53,933 bases of DNA from Planctomycetota bacterium (lineage in GTDB: Bacteria > Planctomycetota > Phycisphaerae > WQYP01), in contig JAJZJL010000014.1 of NCBI GenBank assembly GCA_021810145.1, positions 1 to 53,933 of the forward strand, given 5' to 3'. The first letter of the stretch is position 1, and every line of letters starts with the position of its first letter. The notes below the pieces were generated by a model. It was not told the DNA's origin, did no database searches, and was given only the letters and a program-made list of their open reading frames with translations. This document shows positions 9,098-17,357 of this stretch, one piece after another. A program made the translations under genes and the position numbers.

Positions 9098-9931
9098 GTG
9101 GTGGATACTCAATTAGTGCGCTTGTCCGATGCACGTGATCTGCTGCGTTTAATGGTGCAATTGATCCGGGTGTCTGCGGCACCTGCGCTTTGGAGATCCA
9201 CGCTTATAGAGGGGCTGTCCAATGTGCTTCATTTGCATGTGGTAGGTATTTTCTGCATTCCAGCACCCGAAGCACCCGAATCGGCAACTCAGCATTCCCG
9301 CGCAACACCGGAATGCGTTGAAGTAACCTGGGCCGGGCCGGCTGGTTCCGGTGCGTCTCACGCATTGCCGCTGCCGCTGGAGCGCTACTGCGCCATGCGA
9401 AAAAAAATGTTGGCCGCCGGAATCAGATCTGCTCAAGCCGCCGGAGCCGCTTCTTCGGCAAACGCATCCGCCGGCGAAAGGTCCGGCAGGGATAAATCTC
9501 TGATTGAACTGACATTCTATGACGCACTTCCGCCCCCGCTGGCAATCAAGTACACCAGTTATTTACTATACAGCGGTACAGCACACGTTAACCCCGGTGC
9601 CGGCTTGCTGGTCACGCTTCTGCACAGCGAATTGCACCGGCATTTTGCGCAACAGCATTCCGACGTTAAAAGAGCCATTCTTCCGGAATTGCTGCCGGAG
9701 CGCCAGAGGCAAATTCTGGAAAGGTTGCTTGCCGGGGACGGTGAAAAACAGATTGCCCGGCACCTGGGATTAAGCATACATACGGTTCATTCCTATATTC
9801 GGCGACTTTATATTCGATTGAATGTTTCCAGCCGCTCTGAGTTGTTCCGGGCCTGCTACGGTGGCCCCCTTCAACTGGAAACGCTGATCACCAAATCACC
9901 AGGCGTCGGCAGTAGATCACAAAAGTGTTGA
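9098..9931 (+). CDS. LuxR-type HTH transcriptional regulator
   Basis: A 277-residue protein with a C-terminal LuxR/FixJ helix-turn-helix at about 200-257: LPERQRQILERLLAGDGEKQ, then IARHLGLSIHTVHSYIRRLY and RLNVSSRSELF. The N-terminal 190 residues show no receiver domain or recognisable ligand domain; there is an Ala/Ser-rich linker around 115-130. The GTG start at 9098 follows GGGAG at fair spacing. The gene is divergent from the PEP-CTERM gene at 8015-8896 across 201 bases, which makes regulation of that gene or of itself plausible; this is inference. It could respond to a signal bound by the N-terminal region. Confidence 0.8.
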   Translation: MVDTQLVRLSDARDLLRLMVQLIRVSAAPALWRSTLIEGLSNVLHLHVVGIFCIPAPEAPESATQHSRATPECVEVTWAGPAGSGASHALPLPLERYCAMRKKMLAAGIRSAQAAGAASSANASAGERSGRDKSLIELTFYDALPPPLAIKYTSYLLYSGTAHVNPGAGLLVTLLHSELHRHFAQQHSDVKRAILPELLPERQRQILERLLAGDGEKQIARHLGLSIHTVHSYIRRLYIRLNVSSRSELFRACYGGPLQLETLITKSPGVGSRSQKC

Positions 9932-9996
9932 ATATCATGGAATTCAGGCTTTTAATTCGTGAAAACAAAATTTGCGGTAAGATATTGGCAATTTAT

Positions 9997-10025
9997 TTGG
10001 TGTTGCCCTGGCTTATGCGTATAAT
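9997..10025 (+). promoter_or_regulatory. Likely tatA promoter
   Basis: TTGGTG (9997-10002), a 17-base spacer and a perfect TATAAT (10020-10025), about 70 bases before the tatA start. Confidence 0.5.
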
Positions 10026-10098
10026 AATGAATTGATTGGTCATGCTGGCGGAAAATAAGCAGGCCCACCAGCCGTCTTTTTTTGCGAGGTACTAAACC

Positions 10099-10407
10099 AT
10101 GATAGGGCCTATGAACACATTACCATTGGCGTTGGGTTTTGGAAATCTCTTCGACGGGCCGGATCTTTTGATCGTTCTGGCTATCGCGTTGATATTCTTC
10201 GGTAATCGGCTGCCCGGCGTTGCCAAAAGCTTGGGCCGCTCGATTTTCGAATTCAAAAAGGGGCTTACAGAAACCCGCGAAGAGCTTAATAAAGCGGCCA
10301 ATGAAGAGCCGCCGATGGAGAAGCCCGCTATTCAGGCTCCTTCACGTAAAACACCGGAAAACCCCTATCAAATTAAACAGGTTACAAACGTCAGCGACGA
10401 ACCATAA
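10099..10407 (+). CDS. tatA: Twin-arginine translocase TatA/TatE subunit
   Basis: A 102-residue inner-membrane protein of the Tat system, which moves folded proteins across the membrane. One N-terminal helix (about 19-37, LLIVLAIALIFFGNRLPGVA) is followed by the FGNRLP hinge and an amphipathic helix (KSLGRSIFEFKKGL), then a charged tail with Pro and Glu; this is the classic TatA layout. GAGG lies 10 bases before the ATG at 10099; a second ATG at 10111 is possible. It is flanked by its own promoter and terminator, so it is a single gene; tatC is not in this window. GH127 at 3.9 kb carries a Tat-type signal and is a likely client. Confidence 0.85.
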   Translation: MIGPMNTLPLALGFGNLFDGPDLLIVLAIALIFFGNRLPGVAKSLGRSIFEFKKGLTETREELNKAANEEPPMEKPAIQAPSRKTPENPYQIKQVTNVSDEP

Positions 10408-10440
10408 CTTTCCATGGTCTCATGGGAATGCTCCTTTCAT

Positions 10441-10474
10441 AAGGGCTGCCACAAGGGGCAGCCTTTATTTTTTA
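10441..10474 (+). terminator. Rho-independent terminator after tatA
   Basis: GGCTGCC (10444-10450) pairs with GGCAGCC (10457-10463), extended by AA/TT pairs, and is followed by a T-rich tail (TTTATTTTTTATTT). Confidence 0.8.
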
Positions 10475-10609
10475 TTTCGCCGGAAGGCGATTCGACATAA
10501 CACCCATCGGGCAACGGCTGCGATCAATTGGAAATGTCATTGAGCGAAAAATTGGCCTCCATGGCTGAATATCAGACCTGTCGGAGGGGGCCACCGAATC
10601 CGGCTCAAT

Positions 10610-11935
10610 TCAATAAACTGGATCGTTGGAAAAATATCGCCGTACCGCCTTCCGATACTTCGGCGGAATTTCTCCCACCTGAACCCGATTCCCGTATTCC
10701 CATCGTGGAGGCGCTGAATGCAAAATGCTTTGTTTGCCTGGAATATCTGTGACAACACCTGATCCCGAATGATCTGTAATGTCCGTTAAATTACCGCCGC
10801 CGCCCGCGCCGTTTTTTTCGATGACTTGCTGTTTCCCGGAACCGTTGGTTTCAGCAGGTTCTCCCAACTGCGGGCGCTCTGCCACCTTGTTCGCCATCGC
10901 TGATGCAATATATGCTTCAAGTTGCTGATTGATTCGGCGCAGTTGTGGCGCGAAGTTCCCCCGTGATGAGCTGTGAATTCCAGCCGCGGCGGCAAGTAAC
11001 ATGGAACGGACTTTTTTCCCAAGCCCCGGCAAAGCGGCGGCAGATACCATCTGATCCGCTAATTTCCTGGCACTCTGTTTGCCAGTGGCTCCGTTGAAAT
11101 CCTGCCGGGTCTCCGCTTCTTTCCCCCGGATGATATCCGCGCTTGGGGCTGGTTTCATCAGCAGTTGCTTTACCGATGCTTGTAACTTTTCTATCACCTC
11201 AATGGCATGACGCTGCGCTGATAATTCGGAACGGCTTTCTCCCGACGAATTTCGCGGATACTGCTTTGTCGCGGGCTGTTCGGCTGTTTTCAACCTGGCA
11301 TTCCGGTCCGTCACGCTCGGCACTCCGCTGACCTTTGCGTTCTGAAGCGTCGCCGCTATTTCCGCTGCAACCGGCACCTTCGCTGAATTCCTGTGGCTCG
11401 CAGGTTCCATTATCGCCTGACCCACCACCACGGTGATCAGCAGACCCAGAAGCAGCAATCCATTAAGTGCCCAGATTCTCGGAAAAGCTGATGGGAGTCG
11501 GGTGGCATTTGCATTCCGCACGCGTTGGGCGTGGCAGACATTCGCCGCCGCAATGATAATTTCGATATTCGAAATGCTTTGTTCTTCATCCATTGTGCCA
11601 TGCGCCAGCGCTTCCGCGGCAGTGATAAATAAGCCCGGCCGATTAAATTGCGTTTCCAGATATACCGCCGCATCAACGCCATTGGCCCAAGGCCCGCGCT
11701 GCAATACAACCGCAACAAAAGCCGCAATGATCAGACCCGTAATGGTAAGCATCTCGGGGGCTGATAAGCCATACCACAGCATCAGCGGAAGAACGGGAAA
11801 GCATAACATCAGACCGGCGCATAGTGCTCCCGCAAACCGCCGCCCTGAAAGCCGCCAATTGATATCGTTTAGCGCTGTTTGCAGTGCGTGATGCAAAGCG
11901 CGTCGCGCAGCAATATTTTTTTCCGGCAAATCCAT
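10610..11935 (-). CDS. Hypothetical membrane protein, 3 TM
   Basis: I do not recognise a family for this 441-residue protein. Transmembrane segments are seen at about 34-56, 62-79 and 154-175. A long, low-complexity polar region follows (180-400) with likely coiled-coil stretches such as IEVIEKLQASVKQLL. The last residues, GEIPPKYRKAVRRYFSN, match a C-terminal motif often seen in large planctomycete membrane proteins encoded near DUF58 genes. No Shine-Dalgarno precedes the ATG at 11935; instead TATAAT ends 7 bases upstream, suggesting leaderless transcription. The 3' end faces tatA. Confidence 0.75.
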   Translation of the reverse strand: MDLPEKNIAARRALHHALQTALNDINWRLSGRRFAGALCAGLMLCFPVLPLMLWYGLSAPEMLTITGLIIAAFVAVVLQRGPWANGVDAAVYLETQFNRPGLFITAAEALAHGTMDEEQSISNIEIIIAAANVCHAQRVRNANATRLPSAFPRIWALNGLLLLGLLITVVVGQAIMEPASHRNSAKVPVAAEIAATLQNAKVSGVPSVTDRNARLKTAEQPATKQYPRNSSGESRSELSAQRHAIEVIEKLQASVKQLLMKPAPSADIIRGKEAETRQDFNGATGKQSARKLADQMVSAAALPGLGKKVRSMLLAAAAGIHSSSRGNFAPQLRRINQQLEAYIASAMANKVAERPQLGEPAETNGSGKQQVIEKNGAGGGGNLTDITDHSGSGVVTDIPGKQSILHSAPPRWEYGNRVQVGEIPPKYRKAVRRYFSNDPVY

Positions 11936-11942
11936 TGCATCA

Positions 11943-11948
11943 ATTATA
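11943..11948 (-). promoter_or_regulatory. Possible leaderless -10 element
   Basis: A perfect TATAAT on the minus strand ends 7 bases before the ATG at 11935, so transcription would begin at or next to the start codon. The -35 (TTCGTT, 17-base spacer) is weak, and no ribosome binding site is present. Confidence 0.4.
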
Positions 11949-12067
11949 AAGCGATCCTATCATTTAACGAAAACTCATTGCGTGACGCAGTGTTATTCAC
12001 AGCAGATTGCGGAGTAATTACGCCGTGCAGCCAGTGCGTGCGGTAATGTGGGAATGAAAGGTGCTTT

Positions 12068-12601
12068 ATGCTGATAAGTCTTATTGCCGCAATGACGCCC
12101 GATCATGTCATGGGGTTTAATGGACAACTGCCTTGGCATGTTCCCGAAGATCTTAAGCATTTCAAAAATCTGACCACAGGTCATACCGTTCTGATGGGGC
12201 GCAAAACATTTGATTCCATCCGCAAGCCGCTGCCCAACCGCACCAATTTGATCTTGAGCCGAAAGATGCCGGCACACATTCCGCCGGGCACGCACTGGTT
12301 CACAGACTTGAAGGAAGCGATTGCCATGGCGGAGAAATCGGGTGAAACCGAATTGTTTGTCGTTGGCGGTGCGGAAATCTATGCACTGGCCATGCCGCTG
12401 GCGGACCGCATGTATGTGAGTATTATCAAACTCGATTCTCCGGTCATGGGCGATACATGGTTCCCGCAGTGGCAGCCGAACCAATGGCGAATAGTTCAGC
12501 GCCGTGAGTCAGGAGCCGTGACTTTCCTGACGTATGATCGGCTTAATTCAGATATTTTGCCATTGCACCACATCTTGCCGGCGCACGAGCGGGGCGTTTG
12601 A
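12068..12601 (+). CDS. folA: Dihydrofolate reductase
   Basis: A 177-residue cytoplasmic enzyme that reduces dihydrofolate to tetrahydrofolate with NADPH. The active-site acid is D28 in LPWHVPEDLKHFK (the E. coli D27 position). NADPH-binding motifs GHTVLMGRKTFDSI and FVVGGAEIYALAMP are intact, with TYDRL near the end. It is about 15 residues longer than typical at the C-terminus, with a tail containing HHILPAHERGV. AAGGTG lies before the ATG. No thymidylate synthase gene is adjacent; the next gene downstream is an ATPase 77 bases on. Confidence 0.93.
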   Translation: MLISLIAAMTPDHVMGFNGQLPWHVPEDLKHFKNLTTGHTVLMGRKTFDSIRKPLPNRTNLILSRKMPAHIPPGTHWFTDLKEAIAMAEKSGETELFVVGGAEIYALAMPLADRMYVSIIKLDSPVMGDTWFPQWQPNQWRIVQRRESGAVTFLTYDRLNSDILPLHHILPAHERGV

Positions 12602-12678
12602 CCAATCCGCTAGCGCGGGCATAATGGACCATTGCTCGGGGGTGGCTGACTTGCCGGCCCGATGAACAGGAGCTTCGC

Positions 12679-13875
12679 ATGGCCAAGGAATATTCACCAT
12701 TCACACCGGGCGTGCCAGTGCCGATTGAATTCTTTGTGGGTAGAGAACGGGAAATAACCGAAATTGTAGACCATGTGGCCAGATCTGCGTCGCGAAAATC
12801 CCTTGAGCGAATTTTCATAACCGGAGATCGCGGCATCGGCAAAAGTTCGCTGTGCCGGATGGCGCTGCGTATTGCGGAGGAGAAAAATGAGGTGCTGGGA
12901 CTGCACGTATTTCTCGGTGGTGTGACCTCTCTGGAGGAGATGGTGCGTCGCATATTCGAGCGGCTTTTGCAGGTCAGCCAGGACCGCAGTTGGTTTGAAA
13001 GTGTGCGCAAATTCCTGGGCAATAATGTCCGTGAGGTTGGCCTGTTCGGCGTGTCGCTGGCGTTTGAAGCGTCGCAGCGCGACCTTTCGCAAGCCGTCGG
13101 AGCGTTGGGGCCAACGCTGCACAGACTGCTCAAACAGATCGGCCAGCATCGGAAAGGAATGATGATCGTTCTGGACGACCTTAACGGTTTGGCGGCAGAT
13201 AAGGCCTTTGCCAACTGGCTCAAAAGTTTTGTCGATGAATTGGCAACCAGCCGTGAGGAACTGCCTCTTACCATGGTACTGGCGGGCATGCCTGAACGGA
13301 GAACCCAACTCGTTCAGCAGCAGCCATCGCTTGACCGCGTATTTGATATTATCAATATCATCGCATTTAACGAAGTGGAAACCCGGCAGTTCTATCGGCA
13401 GTCGCTGGCCAAAGTAAACGTACGGGTATCGCCGGCCGCGATGGACCTGCTGTGGCGTTTCTCCGGCGGCTACCCGGTGTTTCTCCATGAAATTGGTGAT
13501 GCGGTATTCAAGAGCGACACCGATGGCGTTATTGACGAGAACGATGCTCTATCCGGAATTGTTCGGGCGGCGGAAATCATAGGCATAAAATATATAGAGC
13601 CAAGGGTGCTCGATGCCATCTGGAGCAAGCGCTATCGGCAGATATTGAAAAGAATGGTAAGCACTCCGTTGCAACTGGACTTTTCCAAAGCGGAGCTTGT
13701 GGCGCGAGTTTCAACCGATGAAGCCAGGGTCGTGGATAATTTTCTCCGGAAAATCAAGCAGTTGGGGGTCGTGCAGCAATCCTCGGAGATGGGGCGTGGA
13801 AAATACCGCTTTGCCAGCCAGATATACGCCTTATATTTCTATCTGCAATCAGTGCCGCGCCCGGCGGCCAGTTAG
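12679..13875 (+). CDS. AAA/STAND-type ATPase with C-terminal winged helix
   Basis: A 398-residue ATPase resembling the archaeal-type/AAA_16 group. It starts with the typical FTPG..PIEFFVGREREI entry motif, then Walker A GDRGIGKS (49-56, K55), Walker B MMIVLDDLNG (161-170) and a sensor-like LTMVLAGMPERR. The C-terminal 80 residues look like a winged helix (STPLQLDFSKAELVARVS...). CAGGAG lies before the ATG. Such proteins couple ATP to switching or DNA/protein binding, but no partner domain shows the target. It sits between folA and a GH113-like gene, both plus strand; co-transcription is possible. Confidence 0.75.
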   Translation: MAKEYSPFTPGVPVPIEFFVGREREITEIVDHVARSASRKSLERIFITGDRGIGKSSLCRMALRIAEEKNEVLGLHVFLGGVTSLEEMVRRIFERLLQVSQDRSWFESVRKFLGNNVREVGLFGVSLAFEASQRDLSQAVGALGPTLHRLLKQIGQHRKGMMIVLDDLNGLAADKAFANWLKSFVDELATSREELPLTMVLAGMPERRTQLVQQQPSLDRVFDIINIIAFNEVETRQFYRQSLAKVNVRVSPAAMDLLWRFSGGYPVFLHEIGDAVFKSDTDGVIDENDALSGIVRAAEIIGIKYIEPRVLDAIWSKRYRQILKRMVSTPLQLDFSKAELVARVSTDEARVVDNFLRKIKQLGVVQQSSEMGRGKYRFASQIYALYFYLQSVPRPAAS

Positions 13876-13924
13876 AGCAATGTTTTAATCCGTGGTCTGG
13901 CCGCGGTTGTGTTTTCGCCGCGAT

Positions 13925-15028
13925 ATGTCAACTCAATTTGGAGATCATTCATTGGTCCGAAGATTTGTTGCGATCATGTCGATGAGCCTCTGTGCGCTGG
14001 CCGTTGCCACGTTTATGTTGGCCGCCGCCGGAATGGGCCGGCCGCAAAAAGCCATTACACGGCGCTTGCCACCGCTGCATTTTCCTCTCTCCGGTCTGCC
14101 GCCGATTCGCGGCTTTTCCATGCAGTTGGATAATCCGCACGCATTGGCCGCGTATTTGCACGCAATTGTGCGGCTCCATGCCATGGGTTGCACATGGATT
14201 AATTTTGTCATCAATGCCCGACAGCACGATGTGCATGCGGACAACATTCATATTGATCCGCGGGTTTCGTTAACGCCGGCGCAGATTCGCAAAGTTCTGC
14301 TTGCCGCCCATCATCTGGGCATGCACACCATGCTTATGCCCATCGTGCTGTTGAATCATGCGACCGGCGATGAGTGGCGCGGTGTCATTAAACCCGGAAA
14401 CTGGAATGTCTGGTTCGCCCGCTACCGCGCCTATATTCTCGCCGCCGCTGATTGGGCGCAACAGACCCACGCCGATATGTTTTGCGTTGGCAGTGAATTG
14501 CTTTCCACTGAACCGTTTAATACACAATGGCTGCGTATTATCCGCATGGTTCGCAAACGCTTTCATGGCAAGCTCACCTACAGTGCCAACTGGGATCATT
14601 ATCAATATGTTCATTTCTGGCCCTATCTCGATTACATCGGCATGAACAGCTATTACGATCTCTCTGATTCCAGAGCTCCCTCGACCGCGGAGGTTGTTGC
14701 CCACTGGAATCGCATTGAACACCGCATTTTGACATTTGCCGCCCGGGAGCACAAGCCGGTTCTGTTTACAGAAATCGGATGGGACAACCTGAATAACACC
14801 CTGGCCAAGCCATGGGATTATGTAGGGACGGGCTTGGTGAATCCGCGCAATCAATATATTGCCTATGAGGCATTTGTGCGTGTGTGGCGTACATTGCCGT
14901 CCAGCGCCTTTGTGGGAGCGTTTATCTGGGAATGGTTGCCAGGTTGTAAACCCACCGATTACGGTGCCTATTCTCCCCAGGGCGAGCCGGCTATGCCGCT
15001 GATTGAACATTGGGTATCAGGCAGATAA
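13925..15028 (+). CDS. GH113-like secreted glycosidase
   Basis: A 367-residue TIM-barrel glycosidase resembling family GH113, whose characterised members are beta-mannanases. The acid/base is likely E191 in FCVGSELLS and the nucleophile E283 in VLFTEIGWDN, the expected beta-4 and beta-7 positions. NSYYDLSD and a late FIWEW motif also fit. A hydrophobic stretch at 13-36 (after RR) is a signal peptide or membrane anchor. The start is unsure: GTG at 13892, ATG at 13925 and ATG at 13976 are all in frame and none has a good ribosome binding site. It is not certain that mannan is the substrate. Confidence 0.7.
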   Translation: MSTQFGDHSLVRRFVAIMSMSLCALAVATFMLAAAGMGRPQKAITRRLPPLHFPLSGLPPIRGFSMQLDNPHALAAYLHAIVRLHAMGCTWINFVINARQHDVHADNIHIDPRVSLTPAQIRKVLLAAHHLGMHTMLMPIVLLNHATGDEWRGVIKPGNWNVWFARYRAYILAAADWAQQTHADMFCVGSELLSTEPFNTQWLRIIRMVRKRFHGKLTYSANWDHYQYVHFWPYLDYIGMNSYYDLSDSRAPSTAEVVAHWNRIEHRILTFAAREHKPVLFTEIGWDNLNNTLAKPWDYVGTGLVNPRNQYIAYEAFVRVWRTLPSSAFVGAFIWEWLPGCKPTDYGAYSPQGEPAMPLIEHWVSGR

Positions 15029-15221
15029 GCCCGCCTGCCGGTAGTCCGGGGCAGCAAACGGCGATATTGTCTGGCCCTGCCGATCAGCATGCCGTTAAAG
15101 CCGGTGGCGCAAGCCTTAAGCGGATGAGCAGATCGTTCAACGCCGGGCGCTCCGGAGCAATTCCGGAGACACAACCGGGGTGGATCACATGGCGTCGTGT
15201 GCCGGAGTCCGGATTCCTGCC

Positions 15222-16148
15222 TTACACGTTGCCGATTCGCACCGGAACGATACGCATATCTTCAGGCAGATGTTGTTCAAGTTGTTGCGCCAGCGCATCG
15301 GCTTGAGCTGGTTGATCGGCAAGAATGAACAGGGTTGATCCACTTCCGCTGAGATGCACCGGCCGATGGGTGATGGCATGAATCTCGTCGCGCAGCTTTC
15401 GCAGAGGTGAAGTCACGGAAAATGCGGGGGCTTCCAGGTCGTTACGAATGACGGCGCTAATGTCCGCGGCATGGCTTTGAGATAATTTCTGCCAGGGAAT
15501 CACGGTGGTATCCGGTGCCACGCTCTGGCTGTCAAATGACTGATACACATCTCGGGTGCTCGTACCGTAGGGTGGTATGATCAGTATGGCAAATAAAAGA
15601 CGATGAAGCGGAAGCGGCTCAATAATCTCGCCGCGCCCCCGGCACACCGCGGATTGTCCGTAAATGAAAAAGGGTACATCGCTGCCAAGCGTGGCGGCTA
15701 ACCGGGACAACTCCGGCAGGGAGATCGGAAGGTTCCAAAGCTGTTTTAAAGCCAGTAGCGTCGTTGCCGCATCCGAACTGCCGCCGCCTAAACCGCCTCC
15801 AGCGGGAATGAGTTTATGCACAGTAATCTCTGCATTGGGCTGAATATGGGCAGCCTGCGCCAGTGCCAGCGCCGCCCGGCCGACAAGATTTTTCTCCGGC
15901 TCATCAGAAAGTCCCTCCGTCAGCCCGGAGAGGTGCAGGGTAAGCGATTTGGCCCTGCGATACGTGAGCGTATCGCGAAGTGAAACCGGCACAAACCAGG
16001 ACTCAATATCGTGAAATCCGTCCGGACGGCGCGGAAAAACCCGCAGCCCGAGATTTAATTTGGCCGGCGCATGGTATGTTACAACATCGCCTGTTTCCGC
16101 AGGTGTATTGGCATCGCATGGATTGCGTTTCAAGTCAATGTTTTCCAT
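15222..16148 (-). CDS. ispE: 4-diphosphocytidyl-2-C-methylerythritol kinase
   Basis: A 308-residue GHMP kinase that phosphorylates CDP-methylerythritol in the MEP route to isoprenoids. Marks are APAKLNLGLRV with K30, the ATP loop PAGGGLGGGSSDAAT (115-129) and LGSDVPFFIYG, which in the family carries the catalytic Asp. The N-terminus is about 20 residues longer than the E. coli enzyme. The gene follows the aldo-keto reductase by 41 bases on the same strand, so they are probably one operon. No strong ribosome binding site is seen; GGGAA lies about 10 bases before the ATG. Confidence 0.93.
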   Translation of the reverse strand: MENIDLKRNPCDANTPAETGDVVTYHAPAKLNLGLRVFPRRPDGFHDIESWFVPVSLRDTLTYRRAKSLTLHLSGLTEGLSDEPEKNLVGRAALALAQAAHIQPNAEITVHKLIPAGGGLGGGSSDAATTLLALKQLWNLPISLPELSRLAATLGSDVPFFIYGQSAVCRGRGEIIEPLPLHRLLFAILIIPPYGTSTRDVYQSFDSQSVAPDTTVIPWQKLSQSHAADISAVIRNDLEAPAFSVTSPLRKLRDEIHAITHRPVHLSGSGSTLFILADQPAQADALAQQLEQHLPEDMRIVPVRIGNV

Positions 16149-16189
16149 GTATTTATGTTCCCAAATTGATGTTTGCCGTGCGCGATGCT

Positions 16190-17191
16190 TTAACCCGCCA
16201 GTATGGCGTCAATGGCATTAAGTTCATCCGAAGTGAAGTTTCGATTACCAAGAGCCTGCACATTTTCCTCAATTTGTGATACCCGGCTGGCACCGATCAA
16301 GGCGGAGGTAACGCGCGAATCACGCAGCACCCAAACCAGAGACATCTGGGCAAGGCTCTGTCCGCGGGCCAGGGCAATATCATTGAGCTTTTTAATGCGA
16401 CTCTGCAATTGCGGTGTAATTTTATCCGCTTTGAGGAAGCTGTGGGTTTTGGCGGCACGCGAATCTTCGGGTATATCCCGCAGATATTTGCTGGTTAACA
16501 ATCCCTGGGCCAGCGGGCAGAACGCAATGGCACCCACGCCATGTTCATCCAGCACAGTCAGTAATTCATCTTCAATCCAGCGTTCAAGCATGGAATAGCG
16601 CGGCTGATGAATCAGGCAGGGTGTTCCCAGCGATTTCAGAATGGCAAACGCCTGACGGGCCTGTGCGGGTTTATAATTGGACAGCGCCACATAAAGCGCC
16701 TTGCCCTGCCGCACGGCCGCATCCAGCGCCCCCATGGTTTCTTCCAGCGGCGTTTCAGGATCGGGCCGATGGGAATAGAAAATATCCACATAATCCAGTT
16801 GCATCCGGCGCAGACTCTGATCCAGGCTTGCCAGCAGATATTTCCGTGACCCCCAATCGCCATAGGGACCGGTCCACATGGTGTAGCCGGCCTTGGTTGA
16901 AATGATCAGTTCATCGCGCCACGGCAACAGATCCTGTTTTAACAGGCGGCCAAAGTTTTCCTCGGCTGATCCGGGTGGCGGACCGTAGTTGTTTGCCAGA
17001 TCAAAATGGGTGATACCCAATTCAAAAGCGCGGCGCAACATGGCGCGTTGATTTTCAAGCAAATCCACGCCGCCGAAATTATGCCAAAGCCCCAGGGAGA
17101 TGGCCGGCAATTTAAGCCCGGATTTACCGCAACGGTTGTAGACCATCGACTCGTATCGATTCGATGCGGGCAACCAGGGGTTGTATTGCAT
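16190..17191 (-). CDS. yghZ: YghZ-type aldo-keto reductase
   Basis: A 333-residue NADPH-dependent reductase very close in sequence to E. coli YghZ, which reduces L-glyceraldehyde 3-phosphate and methylglyoxal. Shared blocks include LPAISLGLWHNFG, ITHFDLANNYGPPPGSAEEN, DELIISTKAGYTMW and VDIFYSHRPD. The catalytic Asp, Tyr, Lys and His are all present in these blocks. The ATG at 17191 follows GGAG at 6 bases; the frame extends to 17239 without support. It lies just upstream of ispE, which hints at a link to triose-phosphate or isoprenoid metabolism, but this is inference. Confidence 0.88.
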   Translation of the reverse strand: MQYNPWLPASNRYESMVYNRCGKSGLKLPAISLGLWHNFGGVDLLENQRAMLRRAFELGITHFDLANNYGPPPGSAEENFGRLLKQDLLPWRDELIISTKAGYTMWTGPYGDWGSRKYLLASLDQSLRRMQLDYVDIFYSHRPDPETPLEETMGALDAAVRQGKALYVALSNYKPAQARQAFAILKSLGTPCLIHQPRYSMLERWIEDELLTVLDEHGVGAIAFCPLAQGLLTSKYLRDIPEDSRAAKTHSFLKADKITPQLQSRIKKLNDIALARGQSLAQMSLVWVLRDSRVTSALIGASRVSQIEENVQALGNRNFTSDELNAIDAILAG

Positions 17192-17357
17192 AAAAAACTC
17201 CAGATACCTTCCGTGTAATGAGCATTTCATGACACGCAATGAATGTATCCGCTCGCCGCTGGTTTGGGAAGTTCAGCGGCTTGCCATATCGGATCATGAC
17301 TGAATCAACCGCCCTTTAAAGGGCTTTGGCTTTTCCGCTTGTCAGTTCGCGCCGTCG

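Noticed and set aside
10528-10752. 74-codon plus-strand frame after tatA
   Set aside because: Lies opposite the conserved C-terminal end of the minus-strand membrane protein and after the tatA terminator; no ribosome binding site.
17311-17324. 14-base palindrome GCCCTTTAAAGGGC as GT87 terminator
   Set aside because: No loop and no U-tract on the minus strand; may be a binding site or chance.
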